Shown here one piece after another: positions 36,641 through 48,958 of a DNA stretch of 64,000 bases; position 1 is the first letter of the stretch; every line of letters begins with the position of its first letter. Location of the stretch: the NCBI GenBank assembly GCA_963921425.1, contig OY992835.1, forward strand, positions 26,363,322 to 26,427,321. Reading direction: 5' to 3'. Under the pieces are notes generated by a model. It was given only the letters and a program-made list of their open reading frames with translations. It had not been told where the DNA came from and did not search any database. The translations under genes were made by a program, and so were the position numbers. This DNA comes from Dryas octopetala. Taxonomy: Eukaryota > Streptophyta > Magnoliopsida > Rosales > Rosaceae.

Positions 36641-37067
36641 AGTTTTGTTATATTGGAGATTGACTAAATTGACTAGATGAGTGCGTGAGTGGTTGTTTCA
36701 TTTGGGGGTATTGGGGTAATATTTGATCAATTGACTAAATTAGTCTAATTGAGTAATTGGGGTTTCAAACTTTTAATTGGGTAATTGATTAATTTAGGAG
36801 TAATTGGGTTTTGGGTAATTTACTGAATTGACTAATTAGTCTAATTGGGGTTTCAATTAGGTACTAAATTACTAATTAGTCTTATTGGGGTTTCAATTAG
36901 GTAATTGACTAATTTAGGAGTAATTGGGGTTTCAATTAGGGTTGATTGGGGTTTAGTGCCTTTGGGCAATTGGAAATAAAACAAAAGAACAAAAATGGTT
37001 TAGGGTTGATTGGGGTTATATACTTATATATGTTATATACTTATTACTTATATATGTATAGAGTAAT

Positions 37068-39784
37068 TGTGACGCCCCGAAACTAGGAACACCACAGCGG
37101 CACCCGTCTTAAAGATCTTGAGACTATAATACCCCTTACCCCGAGTATTATACTCCCAAGCTCTCTAAAACGAGTTAAGCCCTTTTTATTGAAGAACCCG
37201 GGTTGGATCAGAGTAGTAAAAATACAACGGAAGAAATTACTGAAAATGCCTCATATTATAAATAACAGTAAAGAGTACCAACCCGTGAGGGTTATGTGTT
37301 TCAAATACACTAACCCTAATGCTACATAATAAAACAGTAGATAAACAGATATGTCAGGATAGTCCAACCCACGCCAGAGTGATTCAGTTTTCAACAAAGT
37401 GGTGCAACAAATTGGACTCATGGATAGCCATTGGGATATGCCACCTACGAGGATGAAAGAGAAACACCACCACAGATCCAAAGAAAGGATCTAAACCAGA
37501 TAGCAAGACTGAAACTGACAAGCTGCAAGTGCCACACCCACGACCTCAATCTTGGTCTCCAACAACTGGATTATCTGCACTCACAAGAGTACAGTAGGGG
37601 GTAAGCGTCACATACGTTCATCGCTTCCCCTCGAGGGAAAATCCTGGTTAGGTTTGAAACAATACTCGAAAATATAGGATTTCAAGGAAAACAGTTTAAA
37701 AGCAATGCACACCCAAAAACAGGGTATCAGTATCAATGATACTGTAACCAAAGCCAGTAATGATAAAGATAATTATGCCAATAATCAGTGAGTAAAGCCT
37801 TTGCATGCTCATACATCTTTTTCAGTGAAAATCCTTCCTGTCACGTGACATAGTTCAGAAACATACCTGCGACCGATCACATACAGGCCAACCACCAGTA
37901 TCGGAAATTCAACCACCACCTCGATACTGTGGTGAGAGTATCCATTTACCTGGTAATACCACATTGGTTAGCCTCCCCAGAAGGACATTCGACTAACCAG
38001 TCCGTACTTACCCCTCCGGAGGTTTAGGGGATCGAAACCCAAGGTCACAACACGTGCCCGTTACTCTCAGGTCGTCCAAGGTATCACACAGAAAATCACA
38101 CAAATATGCCATACAAAAATCATGCACATTCTCTGTGAAAGACATTTTCATATACATATAGTACGAAAATAGGCAGGAAATCCAATAACCGGGATATGGT
38201 ACCTTCCCCCTACCTGTTTTACCAAAGTATGTCCATTGCCTGATCCCTTTCCTGTGTCTGGGTCCCACTTGTACCTGTTGGGAAACTGGAGATCCGAATC
38301 CGACGACAGCTATTAGGAACGTACTAAACGTACTCTCGACCTTGTCTGTTAAGACCAGGTAAAATTTAGAGGTTTGGCACTAGCGTAACTTGCTAGGCTT
38401 TCTCTAAATTCTTGATCCGGCATGACCCTGCTCCCCGAGGCAGACAGTCATGTCAGACCGTGTGGTTTCTAAGTTTATTTTAATTTATTGTCGAGGAGGT
38501 TGATCAGATATGAACCTTACAACGTGACCAGGTCAGTGCATGGGGAAACTGAGGGAGCTCTGGCTCAGTACCCAACGCTTGTATGCTCATGGACTGACCT
38601 TAGTCATCACGTTATTTGGTTACCACTGATATGGCCTCAATATTTATTAAGTTCATTTAATAACAACAGTTAAACGGTGTTTCGTCTATAACCACCACTT
38701 AAACAACAGCAAATTAAATAAGCTGGGTTAAGGGTATACCTGTTGAAGACTTCCCACGAGCAGAGTCTCGGTACTACTAGACTTGCTAAATAATAAGATT
38801 AAAATAGCCTAATTAACAAGAGATTTATTTAACAAAATTTTAGCAGAAATTCGATAGGGATCAAGAAATTACCTATGGAGCTCAGAAATGATTTTTTTTA
38901 AAACTTCATCAAAACATAGCCCTCACACTACTAGAATTGAAGAGCTCGTCGCCACGATCGCGTAGGCGAAATCGGATCGTCGATCGGAGCTCCAGAACTC
39001 AAGATAAACTCAAAACAAGATTGAAGAAGAGAGAGAAAAGAGGAGAGATGAGAGAGAAGCTCTCTCTTGGGAAGCGTGCGGCTGAAATGGGATGAAAATC
39101 AGCTGGGGGTGCGCTGCTATTTATAGGAAGAGTGAGTGAGTCAACTCGGTTGACTCATCCGAGTTGACTGGGTTGACTCAAGTCAACCGTCATAACTTTG
39201 ACCAATGAGAAATTGACACGTGGCGAAGGCTTTGACACTTGGCTGCACATGCAGCCATCAGATCTTGCTGCCATGCATCGTTGGACGCTCCAGATCGTGC
39301 CACGTGGCGCGATCTGGTGTTTTTCCTATTTTATTTTCTTTTTCCTATTTTTCTCAACTTCAAAAATTAATTAAAAATAGCTCGGGACTCGGAAAAATAC
39401 CCCGAAAAATACCCCGAAAAATACTACGGACTCGTATCGACTAGTACTAATTAACTATGAGGTCAAATTACCAATTTGCCCTTTAGAAAAATTTCGAAAA
39501 TTTCAAGCTCCACAAACTAAGATAAAATGCTTTTAAAAATGAAATTTTGGGAAATTCATAAAATAATCTCCCGGACTCGGAATAATACGAGACTTGCTCC
39601 GTTGGGTTCGTGAGTAAAAGTACCACCTTCTAAAGGTCTAACTTGGGTCAAAACTCTAGTCAAAGTTGGTCAAACAATTAAAGCTTAAGGGAAAAATACG
39701 ATTTTCCGCCAAACAAATTTCTAGAAAAATTCTAGAAATTAAAGAAAAATTCCAAAATAAATTTGGAAAATTTTGGGTCTCACA
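37068..39784 (-). repeat. 3' LTR of the gypsy element
   Basis: 2,717 bp, starting TGTGACGCCCCG and ending GGGTCTCACA on the plus strand, aligned with 44470-47174 at a constant offset of 7,402. It carries one extra 12-bp copy of a CCCCGAAAAATA unit near 39397-39420. Confidence 0.97.
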
Positions 39785-39797
39785 TCCTCCCTTACTT
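39785..39797 (-). other. Polypurine tract of the gypsy element
   Basis: On the minus strand AGTAAGGGAGGA abuts the 3' LTR terminus TGTGAGACC, the position and composition expected for plus-strand DNA priming. Confidence 0.85.
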
Positions 39798-39819
39798 AAA
39801 AAAAATCTCGTCCTCGAGA

Positions 39820-42800
39820 TTACCTGAGTTCACTGAAGAGATGCGGGTATCTCTTCCTCATATCGGATTCCAGTTCCCATGTCGCTTCCTCGACTCCGTG
39901 GCGCTGCCACTGGACTTTTACAAGTGGTACCTTCCTATTCCTGAGTTGTTTCGTCTCGTAAGCTAAAATAGAAACAGGTCCTTCCACATAAGACACGTTT
40001 GGTTCGAGCGGTAAACCAATCCAAGGCATCACTTGAGGGATGTCAGGCACACTCTTTTTCAACTGGGACACATGGAATACGTTATGTATGTATGCTAACT
40101 GAGGCGGCAACTCCAACCTGTAAGCAACTTTCCCGACACGTTCCAAAACCTTGAACGGTCCAATATACCTGGGTGCCAACTTGCCTCGCATACCAAACCG
40201 AAATGTACCCTTCAAAGGGCTAACTTTCAGAAACACCAAGTCCTCAACTTGAAATTCCAAAGGCTTCCTCCTTCGATCAACGTACGATTTCTGCCTACTC
40301 TGGGCGGTTTCTAGTCGTTTCTTGACTATCTTGACCTTTTCGGTCGTTTCTTTAATTACTTCAGGACCCAGAACAACTCGGTTCTCAACATCGGCCCAAC
40401 AGAGTGGCGAACGACACGGCCTTCCGTAAAGTGCTTCGTACGGTGCCATCTTGATACTGCTTTGATAACTATTGTTATATACGAACTCGGCGAGCGGTAA
40501 GTACTCACTCCACTTACCTCTGAAATCTAGAACACAAGCTCGCAACATATCTTCCAGTATCTGAATAACTCTTTCAGATTGCCCATCCGTCTGCGGATGA
40601 TAGGCACTGCTAAGATTCAACTGAGTACCTAATTCAGATTGTAACTTCCGCCACAATCGAGACGTAAATCGGGGATCTCGATCGGAAACAATCGTCTTCG
40701 GAATACCATGCAATCGAACAATCCATTCAACATAGAGATCAGCAAAATAATCAACGGGTGAGTTCATCTTGACCGGCAAGAAATGAGCTGACTTCGTGAG
40801 TCTGTCCACGATAACCCAAATACCATTGTGCCCTTTTGTATTTCTCGGCAGATCTGTGATGAAATCCATAGTAACACAATCCCACTTCCACTCTGGAGTA
40901 GGTAACGGTTGCAACAATCCAGACGGCTTCTGGTGTTCGGCTTTCACTTGTTGGCAGGTCACACAGTGATTAACAAAATCAGCCACGTCTCTTTTCATAC
41001 CTTTCCACCAGTATCTTCGTTTCAAATCTTGATACATTTTCGTTCCTCCAGGGTGCATAGCAAAACTGGTAGAATGAGCTTCGTTCAGAATCCGTTGTCT
41101 TGTTTCTTTCCTGTTTGGCACAACTATTCGGCCTCTGTATCTCAAACTTCCATCAGAATGTACCTTCCATTCCCCAGGTGCATCTCCTGAGTATACCTCC
41201 TTCTTTTTCTGCTGTATCTCTAGATCCCCTTCTTGTTCTTGAACTAATTCTTGCTCCAATTGGGGCTCAATCTGCATACTTGCAATCCTTCCATCATGGA
41301 GTACGTTGACTTTGTACTGACCCAAAGTCTGTAGGATCTCCCGTTCAGCCATCATTAAACTGGCTAGAGTGTTTTTCTTTCTGCTCAGTGCATCAGCTAC
41401 TTTGTTGGCTTTTCCTGGATGATATTGTAATTCAAAATCATAATCTTTAAGATACTCCATCCAGCGTCGTTGTCGCAAATTCAGATCTCTCTGAGTGAAT
41501 ATATGCTTGAGGCTCTTGTGATCTGAGAAAACAGTGAATCGGCCTCCATACAAGTAGCATCTCCAGATTTTTAGAGCGTGTACAACAGCGGCTAACTCCA
41601 AATCATGAGTTGGATAATTCTTTTCATATTCCTTCAACTGTCTTGAGGCATAGGCTATCACTCGCCCATTCTGCATCAGTACACATCCGACTCCTATTAT
41701 GGACGCGTCGGTGTAGACTTCATAAGGATCTTCATTGTTGGGTAAGACTAACACTGGGGCAGTTGTCAGTCGTTTCTTGAGCTCTTGGAATGCTTCTTCA
41801 CACTTCTCGTTCCATTCAAACTTGAATCCTTTTCTGAGTAATCGAGTCATCGGGGTAGCAATCTTGGAAAAACCTTCTACGAACCTTCTGTAATAACCTG
41901 CTAATCCAAGAAAACTACGGACTTCTGTCATGCTCTTCGGTTGTTCCCAATTCAGAACTGCTTCGATCTTCTTGGGATCAGGAGATAATCCTTTTTCTGA
42001 GATGATGTGGCCAAGGAACTGTACCTCTTTCAGCCAAAATTCACATTTTGACTTCTTGGCGTAAAGTTGCTTTTGAAGTAATGTCTGTAGAACAATTCTC
42101 AGATGCTCTTCATGCTCTTCCTTACTCTTGGAGTAAATCAGGATGTCGTCGATGAAGACAATAACAAATTTGTCCAAGTATGGACGGAATGCTCGGTTCA
42201 TCAGGTCCATGAATGCGGCAGGTGCATTTGTCAATCCAAACGGCATCACAACGAACTCATAATGTCCGTATCTGGTACGAAAAGCAGTCTTTGGGACGTC
42301 TTCGTCTCGAACTCTGAGTTGATGGTAGCCGGATCTGAGATCAATCTTTGAGAAGTACTTCGCTCCACTAAGTTGATCAAACAGCTCGTCAATTCTTGGC
42401 AATGGATACTTGTTCTTTATTGTGACTTGGTTCAGCTTCCGGTAGTCTATGCAGAGTCGCAATGTCCCGTCATGCTTTTTGGCAAATAGAACAGGGGCTC
42501 CCCATGGTGATATACTTTCTCTGATAAAGCCCTTCTCCTTCAAGTCGTCTAATTGCTTCTTCAGCTCCACCATCTCGGCTGGTGCCATGCGGTAGGGCGG
42601 GATTGAAATAGGTTGAGTGCCTGGTACAAGTTCAATCTTGAATTCTACTTCTCTTGTTGGTGGGATTCCGGGCAGATCTTCTGGAAAAACGTCTGGGTAT
42701 TCGTCTACCACTGGTATTGGTTTATCTTCCTTCTGCTTGGCTTGTGTGGAAATGATGAGTGAATAGCATAGCATAGCTCTCTTGCTTTTGAAACAAACTC

Positions 42801-43494
42801 TCAGCAATGGGTTGATGGGTTGTAGCGGTTTGTGCAATCGGATGATCACCTCTTCTCTGTTACTCGTGACTACCTTCACTTTTCTTTTCTCACAATCGAT
42901 CTGTGCCTGATTTTCTTGTAACCAATCCATTCCTAGAATAAGGTCGTAGTAATCCATGTTCAAAGGGTATAGGTTTGCTGTCAAGACTCGGCCTTGGACT
43001 ACTAGTTGGCAAGATTGGTAAATTCTATCTACCTCGGTTGTTGTTCCAATGGGTGTACTCATGTGGATGGTTTCAGCTAATGGTTCAGGTTGCAATCCTA
43101 ATTTCTCAGTAAAGCTAACAGAGACAAATGAATGTGAAGCACCCGTATCAAACAAAATTCTAACTTCAGTATTAAAGAGCAGTATAGTACCGTCAAGTGG
43201 GGCTTCTTCCTGGTTAGCTCTTACTGCAAAAACTCGTCCTCCTCTAGCTGGTTGTGGTCTTCCTCCGCCACCTCTTCCTTGTCCTCCACGATTGTTGGGT
43301 TGTGGTGGTGCATGTTGCAATGGTTGAGCTCTAAATGGTTGTGGTACAGCCTGTATCTGTGGTTGTGGCCTGGGGGCATTCTGCTGTGTTCTAGTAGGAC
43401 AATCATTTCTGTAGTGGCCTTCACCTCCACACTGGAAACAAATTTGAAGTCTAGTCCTCTTCCAGTTTCTTTGGTTTCGGGAGGGTCCTCCCCT
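39820..43494 (-). CDS. Pol region: CCHC knuckle, protease, RT, RNase H, integrase, chromodomain
   Basis: Open from just after the gag stop to TAA at 39820. A CCHC knuckle ([14 protein letters not shown]) comes first, near 43400-43445. Counting from 43320, there follow protease DTGAS (residue ~58), RT with FIDDILIYS, RNase H starting [10 protein letters not shown], integrase with an HHCC zinc region (H...CVTCQQ) and the DDE catalytic core ([25 protein letters not shown]), and a chromodomain ending [17 protein letters not shown]. These mediate processing, reverse transcription, integration and chromatin targeting. The whole stretch lacks frameshifts. It is in frame with gag but separated from it by a single TAG. 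Confidence 0.95.
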   Translation of the reverse strand, partial: RGGPSRNQRNWKRTRLQICFQCGGEGHYRNDCPTRTQQNAPRPQPQIQAVPQPFRAQPLQHAPPQPNNRGGQGRGGGGRPQPARGGRVFAVRANQEEAPLDGTILLFNTEVRILFDTGASHSFVSVSFTEKLGLQPEPLAETIHMSTPIGTTTEVDRIYQSCQLVVQGRVLTANLYPLNMDYYDLILGMDWLQENQAQIDCEKRKVKVVTSNREEVIIRLHKPLQPINPLLRVCFKSKRAMLCYSLIISTQAKQKEDKPIPVVDEYPDVFPEDLPGIPPTREVEFKIELVPGTQPISIPPYRMAPAEMVELKKQLDDLKEKGFIRESISPWGAPVLFAKKHDGTLRLCIDYRKLNQVTIKNKYPLPRIDELFDQLSGAKYFSKIDLRSGYHQLRVRDEDVPKTAFRTRYGHYEFVVMPFGLTNAPAAFMDLMNRAFRPYLDKFVIVFIDDILIYSKSKEEHEEHLRIVLQTLLQKQLYAKKSKCEFWLKEVQFLGHIISEKGLSPDPKKIEAVLNWEQPKSMTEVRSFLGLAGYYRRFVEGFSKIATPMTRLLRKGFKFEWNEKCEEAFQELKKRLTTAPVLVLPNNEDPYEVYTDASIIGVGCVLMQNGRVIAYASRQLKEYEKNYPTHDLELAAVVHALKIWRCYLYGGRFTVFSDHKSLKHIFTQRDLNLRQRRWMEYLKDYDFELQYHPGKANKVADALSRKKNTLASLMMAEREILQTLGQYKVNVLHDGRIASMQIEPQLEQELVQEQEGDLEIQQKKKEVYSGDAPGEWKVHSDGSLRYRGRIVVPNRKETRQRILNEAHSTSFAMHPGGTKMYQDLKRRYWWKGMKRDVADFVNHCVTCQQVKAEHQKPSGLLQPLPTPEWKWDCVTMDFITDLPRNTKGHNGIWVIVDRLTKSAHFLPVKMNSPVDYFADLYVEWIVRLHGIPKTIVSDRDPRFTSRLWRKLQSELGTQLNLSSAYHPQTDGQSERVIQILEDMLRACVLDFRGKWSEYLPLAEFVYNNSYQSSIKMAPYEALYGRPCRSPLCWADVENRVVLGPEVIKETTEKVKIVKKRLETAQSRQKSYVDRRRKPLEFQVEDLVFLKVSPLKGTFRFGMRGKLAPRYIGPFKVLERVGKVAYRLELPPQLAYIHNVFHVSQLKKSVPDIPQVMPWIGLPLEPNVSYVEGPVSILAYETKQLRNRKVPLVKVQWQRHGVEEATWELESDMRKRYPHLFSELR

Positions 43495-44220
43495 CTAAAA
43501 ATTTCTTCTTTTTCCTAGTCTTGTTCCCTCAGACCTCGCAATTTCCCCTTTCTGTCTAGTTGCAAGGAAATCCTGCTCCTGAGCATAAGCAGCATTGACC
43601 ACATCTTTGAAAACTGTAAACCTTTGACTTGCCAAGTATTGGCGAATCCCGTTCTTCAGACCTTGCAGAAATCTGACAGTCTTTGCCTTCTCATCATTCA
43701 TGGTAGATGGGACGAAACGTCCAAGTTCAGTAAACTTTCCCACGTATTCAGAAACAGTCATGTTTCCCTGCTCTAGATCCATGAATTCCTTCATCTTTGT
43801 CATCTGCAGTGGCTCGGGAAAATATCTGTCGTAGAACAATTCCCTAAATCCTTCCCAAGTCATAGTGTTAATATTTTCTCGGTGCCTAATGCATCTCCAC
43901 CATCCGTCAGCTTCGCCTTCAAACACATGTGTAGCTAGCCAGATCTTGTACTCATCTGGTGCGTTAATCGACTCGAGCTTCTTATCGATGTGCGTAACCC
44001 AATTCTCAGCTAAATCGGGTTCAGAACTTCCGTGAAACTTCATCGGCTTAGTCCTAAGGAAACGATCTAAGTACTCGCCTCGTCGCTTATCTTCACGTTC
44101 AGCGGGAGTGAGACGGTTACCAGATTGTTGAGCAAAGAAAGCCTGCATAAATTCAGCCATTTGCTGTGGGTCGAACCGATTATTGGCATTACTGTTAGTT
44201 CGATCGAAACGGGGTGGCAT
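43495..44220 (-). CDS. Gag (capsid region), ending at an in-frame TAG before the zinc knuckle
   Basis: The start MPPRFDRTNSNANN (44220) is preferred over an upstream in-frame ATG at 44280 because it matches the usual hydrophilic Gag N-terminus. The retrotransposon-gag core contains FHGSSEPDLAENWV, EGEADGWWR, FRELFYDRYFPE and FMDLEQGNMTVSEYVGKF. The frame stops at TAG (43495-43497), before the nucleocapsid CCHC motif, which lies downstream in the same frame. That is unusual, because the knuckle normally belongs to Gag. It may be a nonsense mutation or, less likely, a programmed readthrough site. Confidence 0.9.
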   Translation of the reverse strand: MPPRFDRTNSNANNRFDPQQMAEFMQAFFAQQSGNRLTPAEREDKRRGEYLDRFLRTKPMKFHGSSEPDLAENWVTHIDKKLESINAPDEYKIWLATHVFEGEADGWWRCIRHRENINTMTWEGFRELFYDRYFPEPLQMTKMKEFMDLEQGNMTVSEYVGKFTELGRFVPSTMNDEKAKTVRFLQGLKNGIRQYLASQRFTVFKDVVNAAYAQEQDFLATRQKGEIARSEGTRLGKRRNF

Positions 44221-44450
44221 CTTGTCAGCAAGACTGAAAACAAATAAGGGAATGATTGACACAAATGATACAAGGAACAAAAGTGTTTCAAGGGAAAGAC
44301 TTATCGAAGAATGTGTTTGGTTGGAAACTTTGAAGGAATCTGCTGAATCGGCTCTGGGTTGGCATATCCTGCATATTAGTAAAAATAATCTACTAACAAT
44401 CTTACAAAGTTATTTATTTATTTATTTATTATTATAATATAGGTCGTACC

Positions 44451-44462
44451 GCTCTGATACCA
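44451..44462 (-). other. Primer binding site, initiator methionine tRNA
   Basis: On the minus strand TGGTATCAGAGC lies 7 bases inside the 5' LTR. It is complementary to the 3' end of plant initiator tRNA-Met, the common primer of Ty3/gypsy elements. Confidence 0.93.
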
Positions 44463-44469
44463 CTTTTTC

Positions 44470-47174
44470 TGTGACGCCCCGAAACTGGGAACACCACAGC
44501 GGCACCCGTCTTAAAGATCTTGAGACTATAATACCCCTTACCCCGAGTATTATACTCCCAAGCTCTCTAAAACGAGTTAAGCCCTTTTTATTGAAGAACC
44601 CGGGTTGGATCAGAGTAGTAAAAATACAACGGAAGAAATTACTGAAAATGCCTCATATTATAAATAACAGTAAAGAGTACCAACCCGTGAGGGTTATGTG
44701 TTTCAAATACACTAACCCTAATGCTACATAATAAAACAGTAGATAAACAGATATGTCAGGATAGTCCAACCCACGCCAGAGTGATTCAGTTTTCAACAAA
44801 GTGGTGCAACAAATTGGACTCATGGATAGCCATTGGGATATGCCACCTACGAGGATGAAAGAGAAACACCACCACAGATCCAAAGAAAGGATCTAAACCA
44901 GATAGCAAGACTGAAACTGACAAGCTGCAAGTGCCACACCCACGACCTCAATCTTGGTCTCCAACAACTGGATTATCTGCACTCACAAGAGTACAGTAGG
45001 GGGTAAGCGTCACATACGTTCATCGCTTCCCCTCGAGGGAAAATCCTGGTTAGGTTTGAAACAATACTCGAAAATATAGGATTTCAAGGAAAACAGTTTA
45101 AAAGCAATGCACACCCAAAAACAGGGTATCAGTATCAATGATACTGTAACCAAAGCCAGTAATGATAAAGATAATTATGCCAATAATCAGTGAGTAAAGC
45201 CTTTGCATGCTCATACATCTTTTTCAGTGAAAATCCTTCCTGTCACGTGACATAGTTCAGAAACATACCTGCGACCGATCACATACAGGCCAACCACCAG
45301 TATCGGAAATTCAACCACCACCTCGATACTGTGGTGAGAGTATCCATTTACCTGGTAATACCACATTGGTTAGCCTCCCCAGAAGGACATTCGACTAACC
45401 AGTCCGTACTTACCCCTCCGGAGGTTTAGGGGATCGAAACCCAAGGTCACAACACGTGCCCGTTACTCTCAGGTCGTCCAAGGTATCACACAGAAAATCA
45501 CACAAATATGCCATACAAAAATCATGCACATTCTCTGTGAAAGACATTTTCATATACATATAGTACGAAAATAGGCAGGAAATCCAATAACCGGGATATG
45601 GTACCTTCCCCCTACCTGTTTTACCAAAGTATGTCCATTGCCTGATCCCTTTCCTGTGTCTGGGTCCCACTTGTACCTGTTGGGAAACTGGAGATCCGAA
45701 TCCGACGACAGCTATTAGGAACGTACTAAACGTACTCTCGACCTTGTCTGTTAAGACCAGGTAAAATTTAGAGGTTTGGCACTAGCGTAACTTGCTAGGC
45801 TTTCTCTAAATTCTTGATCCGGCATGACCCTGCTCCCCGAGGCAGACAGTCATGTCAGACCGTGTGGTTTCTAAGTTTATTTTAATTTATTGTCGAGGAG
45901 GTTGATCAGATATGAACCTTACAACGTGACCAGGTCAGTGCATGGGGAAACTGAGGGAGCTCTGGCTCAGTACCCAACGCTTGTATGCTCATGGACTGAC
46001 CTTAGTCATCACGTTATTTGGTTACCACTGATATGGCCTCAATATTTATTAAGTTCATTTAATAACAACAGTTAAACGGTGTTTCGTCTATAACCACCAC
46101 TTAAACAACAGCAAATTAAATAAGCTGGGTTAAGGGTATACCTGTTGAAGACTTCCCACGAGCAGAGTCTCGGTACTACTAGACTTGCTAAATAATAAGA
46201 TTAAAATAGCCTAATTAACAAGAGATTTATTTAACAAAATTTTAGCAGAAATTTGATAGGGATCAAGAAATTACCTATGGAGCTCAGAAATGATTTTTTT
46301 TAAAACTTCATCAAAACATAGCCCTCACACTACTAGAATTGAAGAGCTCGTCGCCACGATCGCGTAGGCGAAATCGGATCGTCGATCGGAGCTCCAGAAC
46401 TCAAGATAAACTCAAAACAAGATTGAAGAAGAGAGAGAAAAGAGGAGAGAGGAGAGAGAAGCTCTCTCTTGGGAAGCATGCGGCTGAAATGGGATGAAAA
46501 TCAGCTGGGGGTGCGCTGCTATTTATAGGAAGAGTGAGTGAGTCAACTCGGTTGACTCATCCGAGTTGACTGGGTTGACTCAAGTCAACCGTCATAACTT
46601 TGACCAATGAGAAATTGACACGTGGCGAAGGCTTTGACACTTGGCTGCACATGCAGCCATCAGATCTTGCTGCCATGCATCGTTGGACGCTCCAGATCGT
46701 GCCACGTGGCGCGATCTGGTGTTTTTCCTATTTTATTTTCTTTTTCCTATTTTTCTCAACTTCAAAAATTAATTAAAAATAGCTCGGGACTCGGAAAAAT
46801 ACCCCGAAAAATACTACGGACTCGTATCGACTAGTACTAATTAACTATGAGGTCAAATTACCAATTTGCCCTTTAGAAAAATTTCGAAAATTTCAAGCTC
46901 CACAAACTAAGATAAAATGCTTTTAAAAATGAAATTTTGGGAAATTCATAAAATAATCTCCCGGACTCGGAATAATACGAGACTTGCTCCGTTGGGTTCG
47001 TGAGTAAAAGTACCACCTTCTAAAGGTCTAACTTGGGTCAAAACTCTAGTCAAAGTTGGTCAAACAATTAAAGCTTAAGGGAAAAATACGATTTTCCGCC
47101 AAACAAATTTCTAGAAAAATTCTAGAAATTAAAGAAAAATTCCAAAATAAATTTGGAAAATTTTGGGTCTCACA
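44470..47174 (-). repeat. 5' LTR of the gypsy element
   Basis: 2,705 bp, near-identical to 37068-39784. It contains the U3 promoter in its right part (minus-strand upstream). Confidence 0.97.
46519..46528 (-). promoter_or_regulatory. TATA box of the retrotransposon 5' LTR
   Basis: On the minus strand CTATAAATAG fits the plant TATA consensus, about 650 bp inside the LTR. It is duplicated at the matching site in the 3' LTR (about 39117-39126). Transcription would run leftward through gag-pol and, if read through, toward the UTP23 coding exons. Confidence 0.6.
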
Positions 47175-47419
47175 GTAATTAATATAATTTAGGGTATATG
47201 ATTATAATTGTATTAGGGTATAGGGTTATAGTTGACTATGAGTCTAATTGGGGTTGCAATTAGGTACTAAATTACTAATTAGTCTTATTGGGGTTTCAAC
47301 TTTCAATTGGGGTTTCAATTGGGTAATTGACTAATTTAGGAGTAATTGGGGTTTCAATTAGGGTTGATTGGGGTTTGGTGCCTTTGGGCAATTGGAAATT
47401 AAAAAAAGAACAAAAATGG

Positions 47420-47930
47420 TTTAGGGTTGATTGAGGTTATATACTTATATAGTTATATATGTTGTATACTTATTACTTATATATGCATAGAGTAATTAAT
47501 ATAGTTTAGGGTATATGATTATAATTGTATTAGGGTATAGGGTTATAGTTGATTATGAGTCTAATTGGGGTTATATAATATATACTTATATAGTTCTATG
47601 TGTTATATACTTATTACTTATATATGTATAGAGTAATTAATATAGTTTAAGGTATATGATTATAATTGTATTAGGGTATAGGGTTATTGTTGACTATGAG
47701 TCTAATTGGGGTTTCAATTGGGGTTATATACTTATATAGTTATATATGTTTATATACTTATTATTTATATATGTATAGAGTAATTAATATAGTTTAGGGT
47801 ATATGGTTGTAATTGTATTAGGGTATAGAGTTATAGTTGACTATGAGTCTAATTGGGGTTTCAATTGGGGTTATATACTTATATAGTTATTAGTTATATA
47901 TGTTATATACTTATTACTTTTAGAGTTTAG
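47420..47930. repeat. AT-rich tandem repeat in the right arm of the hAT-type element
   Basis: About four diverged units of roughly 140-155 bp, each containing GGGGTTATATACTTATATAG, ATGTATAGAGTAATTAATAT and GTATTAGGGTATAGGGTTAT. A matching unit occurs left of the retrotransposon at about 37010-37067, so the gypsy element inserted within this array. Confidence 0.7.
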
Positions 47931-48506
47931 GGTATAGGGTTTCGTTTAAACTTTAAATCCTAAACCCTAATACATAATTTCTCCTATTAGAAGTTTATAA
48001 TTATATACTATACCCTAAAACTATAATAATTTTAGGATATAGGATTTAGTGTATAGATTATAGAGTATAAAGAATATACTAATTTTATTATAAAAGGTAT
48101 AACTAAAATTATATACTAAAACATTACTATATATATAGAATATAGGCCATATGGTTATATAAAATATATTTTAGGGTCGAAAATATAGTTGGGTTAATAT
48201 TAATTTTATTATCTAAAATGTGTAAAATGTGTGTAAAAATGTATGTAAAAATGTGTGTAAAAATGTTTAAAAAGTTTATAAAAATTGTATAAAAATTAAA
48301 TATATATAAAAATTAAAAATACATATTAATTAAACGGTCCAGTCCAGTCCAGTTCTATGAAGTGCAAAACCTGGATTGGACCGGTCCAGTCCAGTTTTGA
48401 CCCGGTGTTGACCAGTTTTGGTCAAAGCGGTTTTTTACGGTTTTTTTCCCCCGGTTTGATTCGGTGCATCCGGTTTCCGGTTTAAACGCCCACCCCTATT
48501 TTATGG

Positions 48507-48958
48507 TCCATAAATAAAAAAAAGAAACTTTAACACTCCCAGATAATTCTTTTTATTATTTGCTTGCTGTGCATAAAAGCACAAATTTAAAGACAACAAC
48601 CCTGTGTAAACCAAAAAATAATAACATGTAGAATCGATAAACATTATTATTGTAATGCATTAAAAATATTCAAATCCTGATTTCCTGCAAAGCTTGTAGC
48701 TTCTAACTATAACATAACAGTAACTTCAATAGCAACAATTATCAACCAAATATTAAAAAAAAAAAAAAAGAGGTAGCTAAAATCAAATCAGATACATTTA
48801 CAGAACTGCATACATGCCAAAATATCAAGTCAGCAAAAACAGGTCTTGTGCCCTATCTTTGTTGCAAAAAAGATCAGCAAAACGGAGAGCTTGATGAGAT
48901 GGAAAATAAAATCAATAGAAGAAAAAGAGAGAAGGAAATTAGAGAGAGAGAGAGAGAC
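48507..48958 (-). other. 5' part of the UTP23 leader intron
   Basis: Ordinary AT-rich intron between the transposon target duplication and the leader-exon donor. A (GA)n tract at 48941-48957 lies beside the donor; on the sense strand it is a CT tract just inside the intron. Confidence 0.5.

Larger units (their letters stand above)
37068..47174 (-). mobile_element. Young Ty3/gypsy chromovirus LTR retrotransposon (Tekay/Del-like), 10,107 bp
   Basis: TG...CA long terminal repeats (2,717 and 2,705 bp) bound the element and a 5-bp TSD GTAAT flanks it (37063-37067 and 47175-47179). The minus-strand order is 5' LTR, PBS, gag, protease, RT, RNase H, integrase, chromodomain, PPT, 3' LTR. The LTRs differ by one 12-bp indel and only about four substitutions that I could find, so insertion was recent. 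Integrase after RNase H plus a C-terminal chromodomain and an initiator-Met PBS place it among plant chromoviruses; long LTRs and the domain end fit Tekay/Del. It interrupts the hAT-type element and shares orientation with UTP23. Confidence 0.96.
34968..48498. mobile_element. hAT-type element interrupted by a Ty3/gypsy retrotransposon
   Basis: The left terminus TAGGGGTGGGC and the inverted right terminus TAGGGGTGGGCG form TIRs. Perfect 8-bp TTTTATGG repeats flank it (34960-34967 and 48499-48506). Subterminal GGTCCAGT/CAGTCCAGTCC motifs recur at both ends (34981-35120, 48335-48400). Without the nested retrotransposon and its TSD it would be 3,419 bp. No transposase frame is visible, so it is non-autonomous. 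The arms contain A/C-rich simple sequence (35200-36110), a GA-rich 5'-UTR-like block (36120-36640) and AT-rich tandem repeats (36700-37067, 47180-47930). Confidence 0.88.

Noticed and set aside
38008..38673. Identical pairs of 60-86-codon frames in both LTRs (also 45410-46075)
   Set aside because: They lie in LTR non-coding DNA. Their identity reflects LTR identity, not gene conservation.
47935..47970. TTTAGGG/CCCTAAA-like words in the hAT-type element
   Set aside because: Isolated and imperfect, part of the AT-rich tandem array; not an interstitial telomere.
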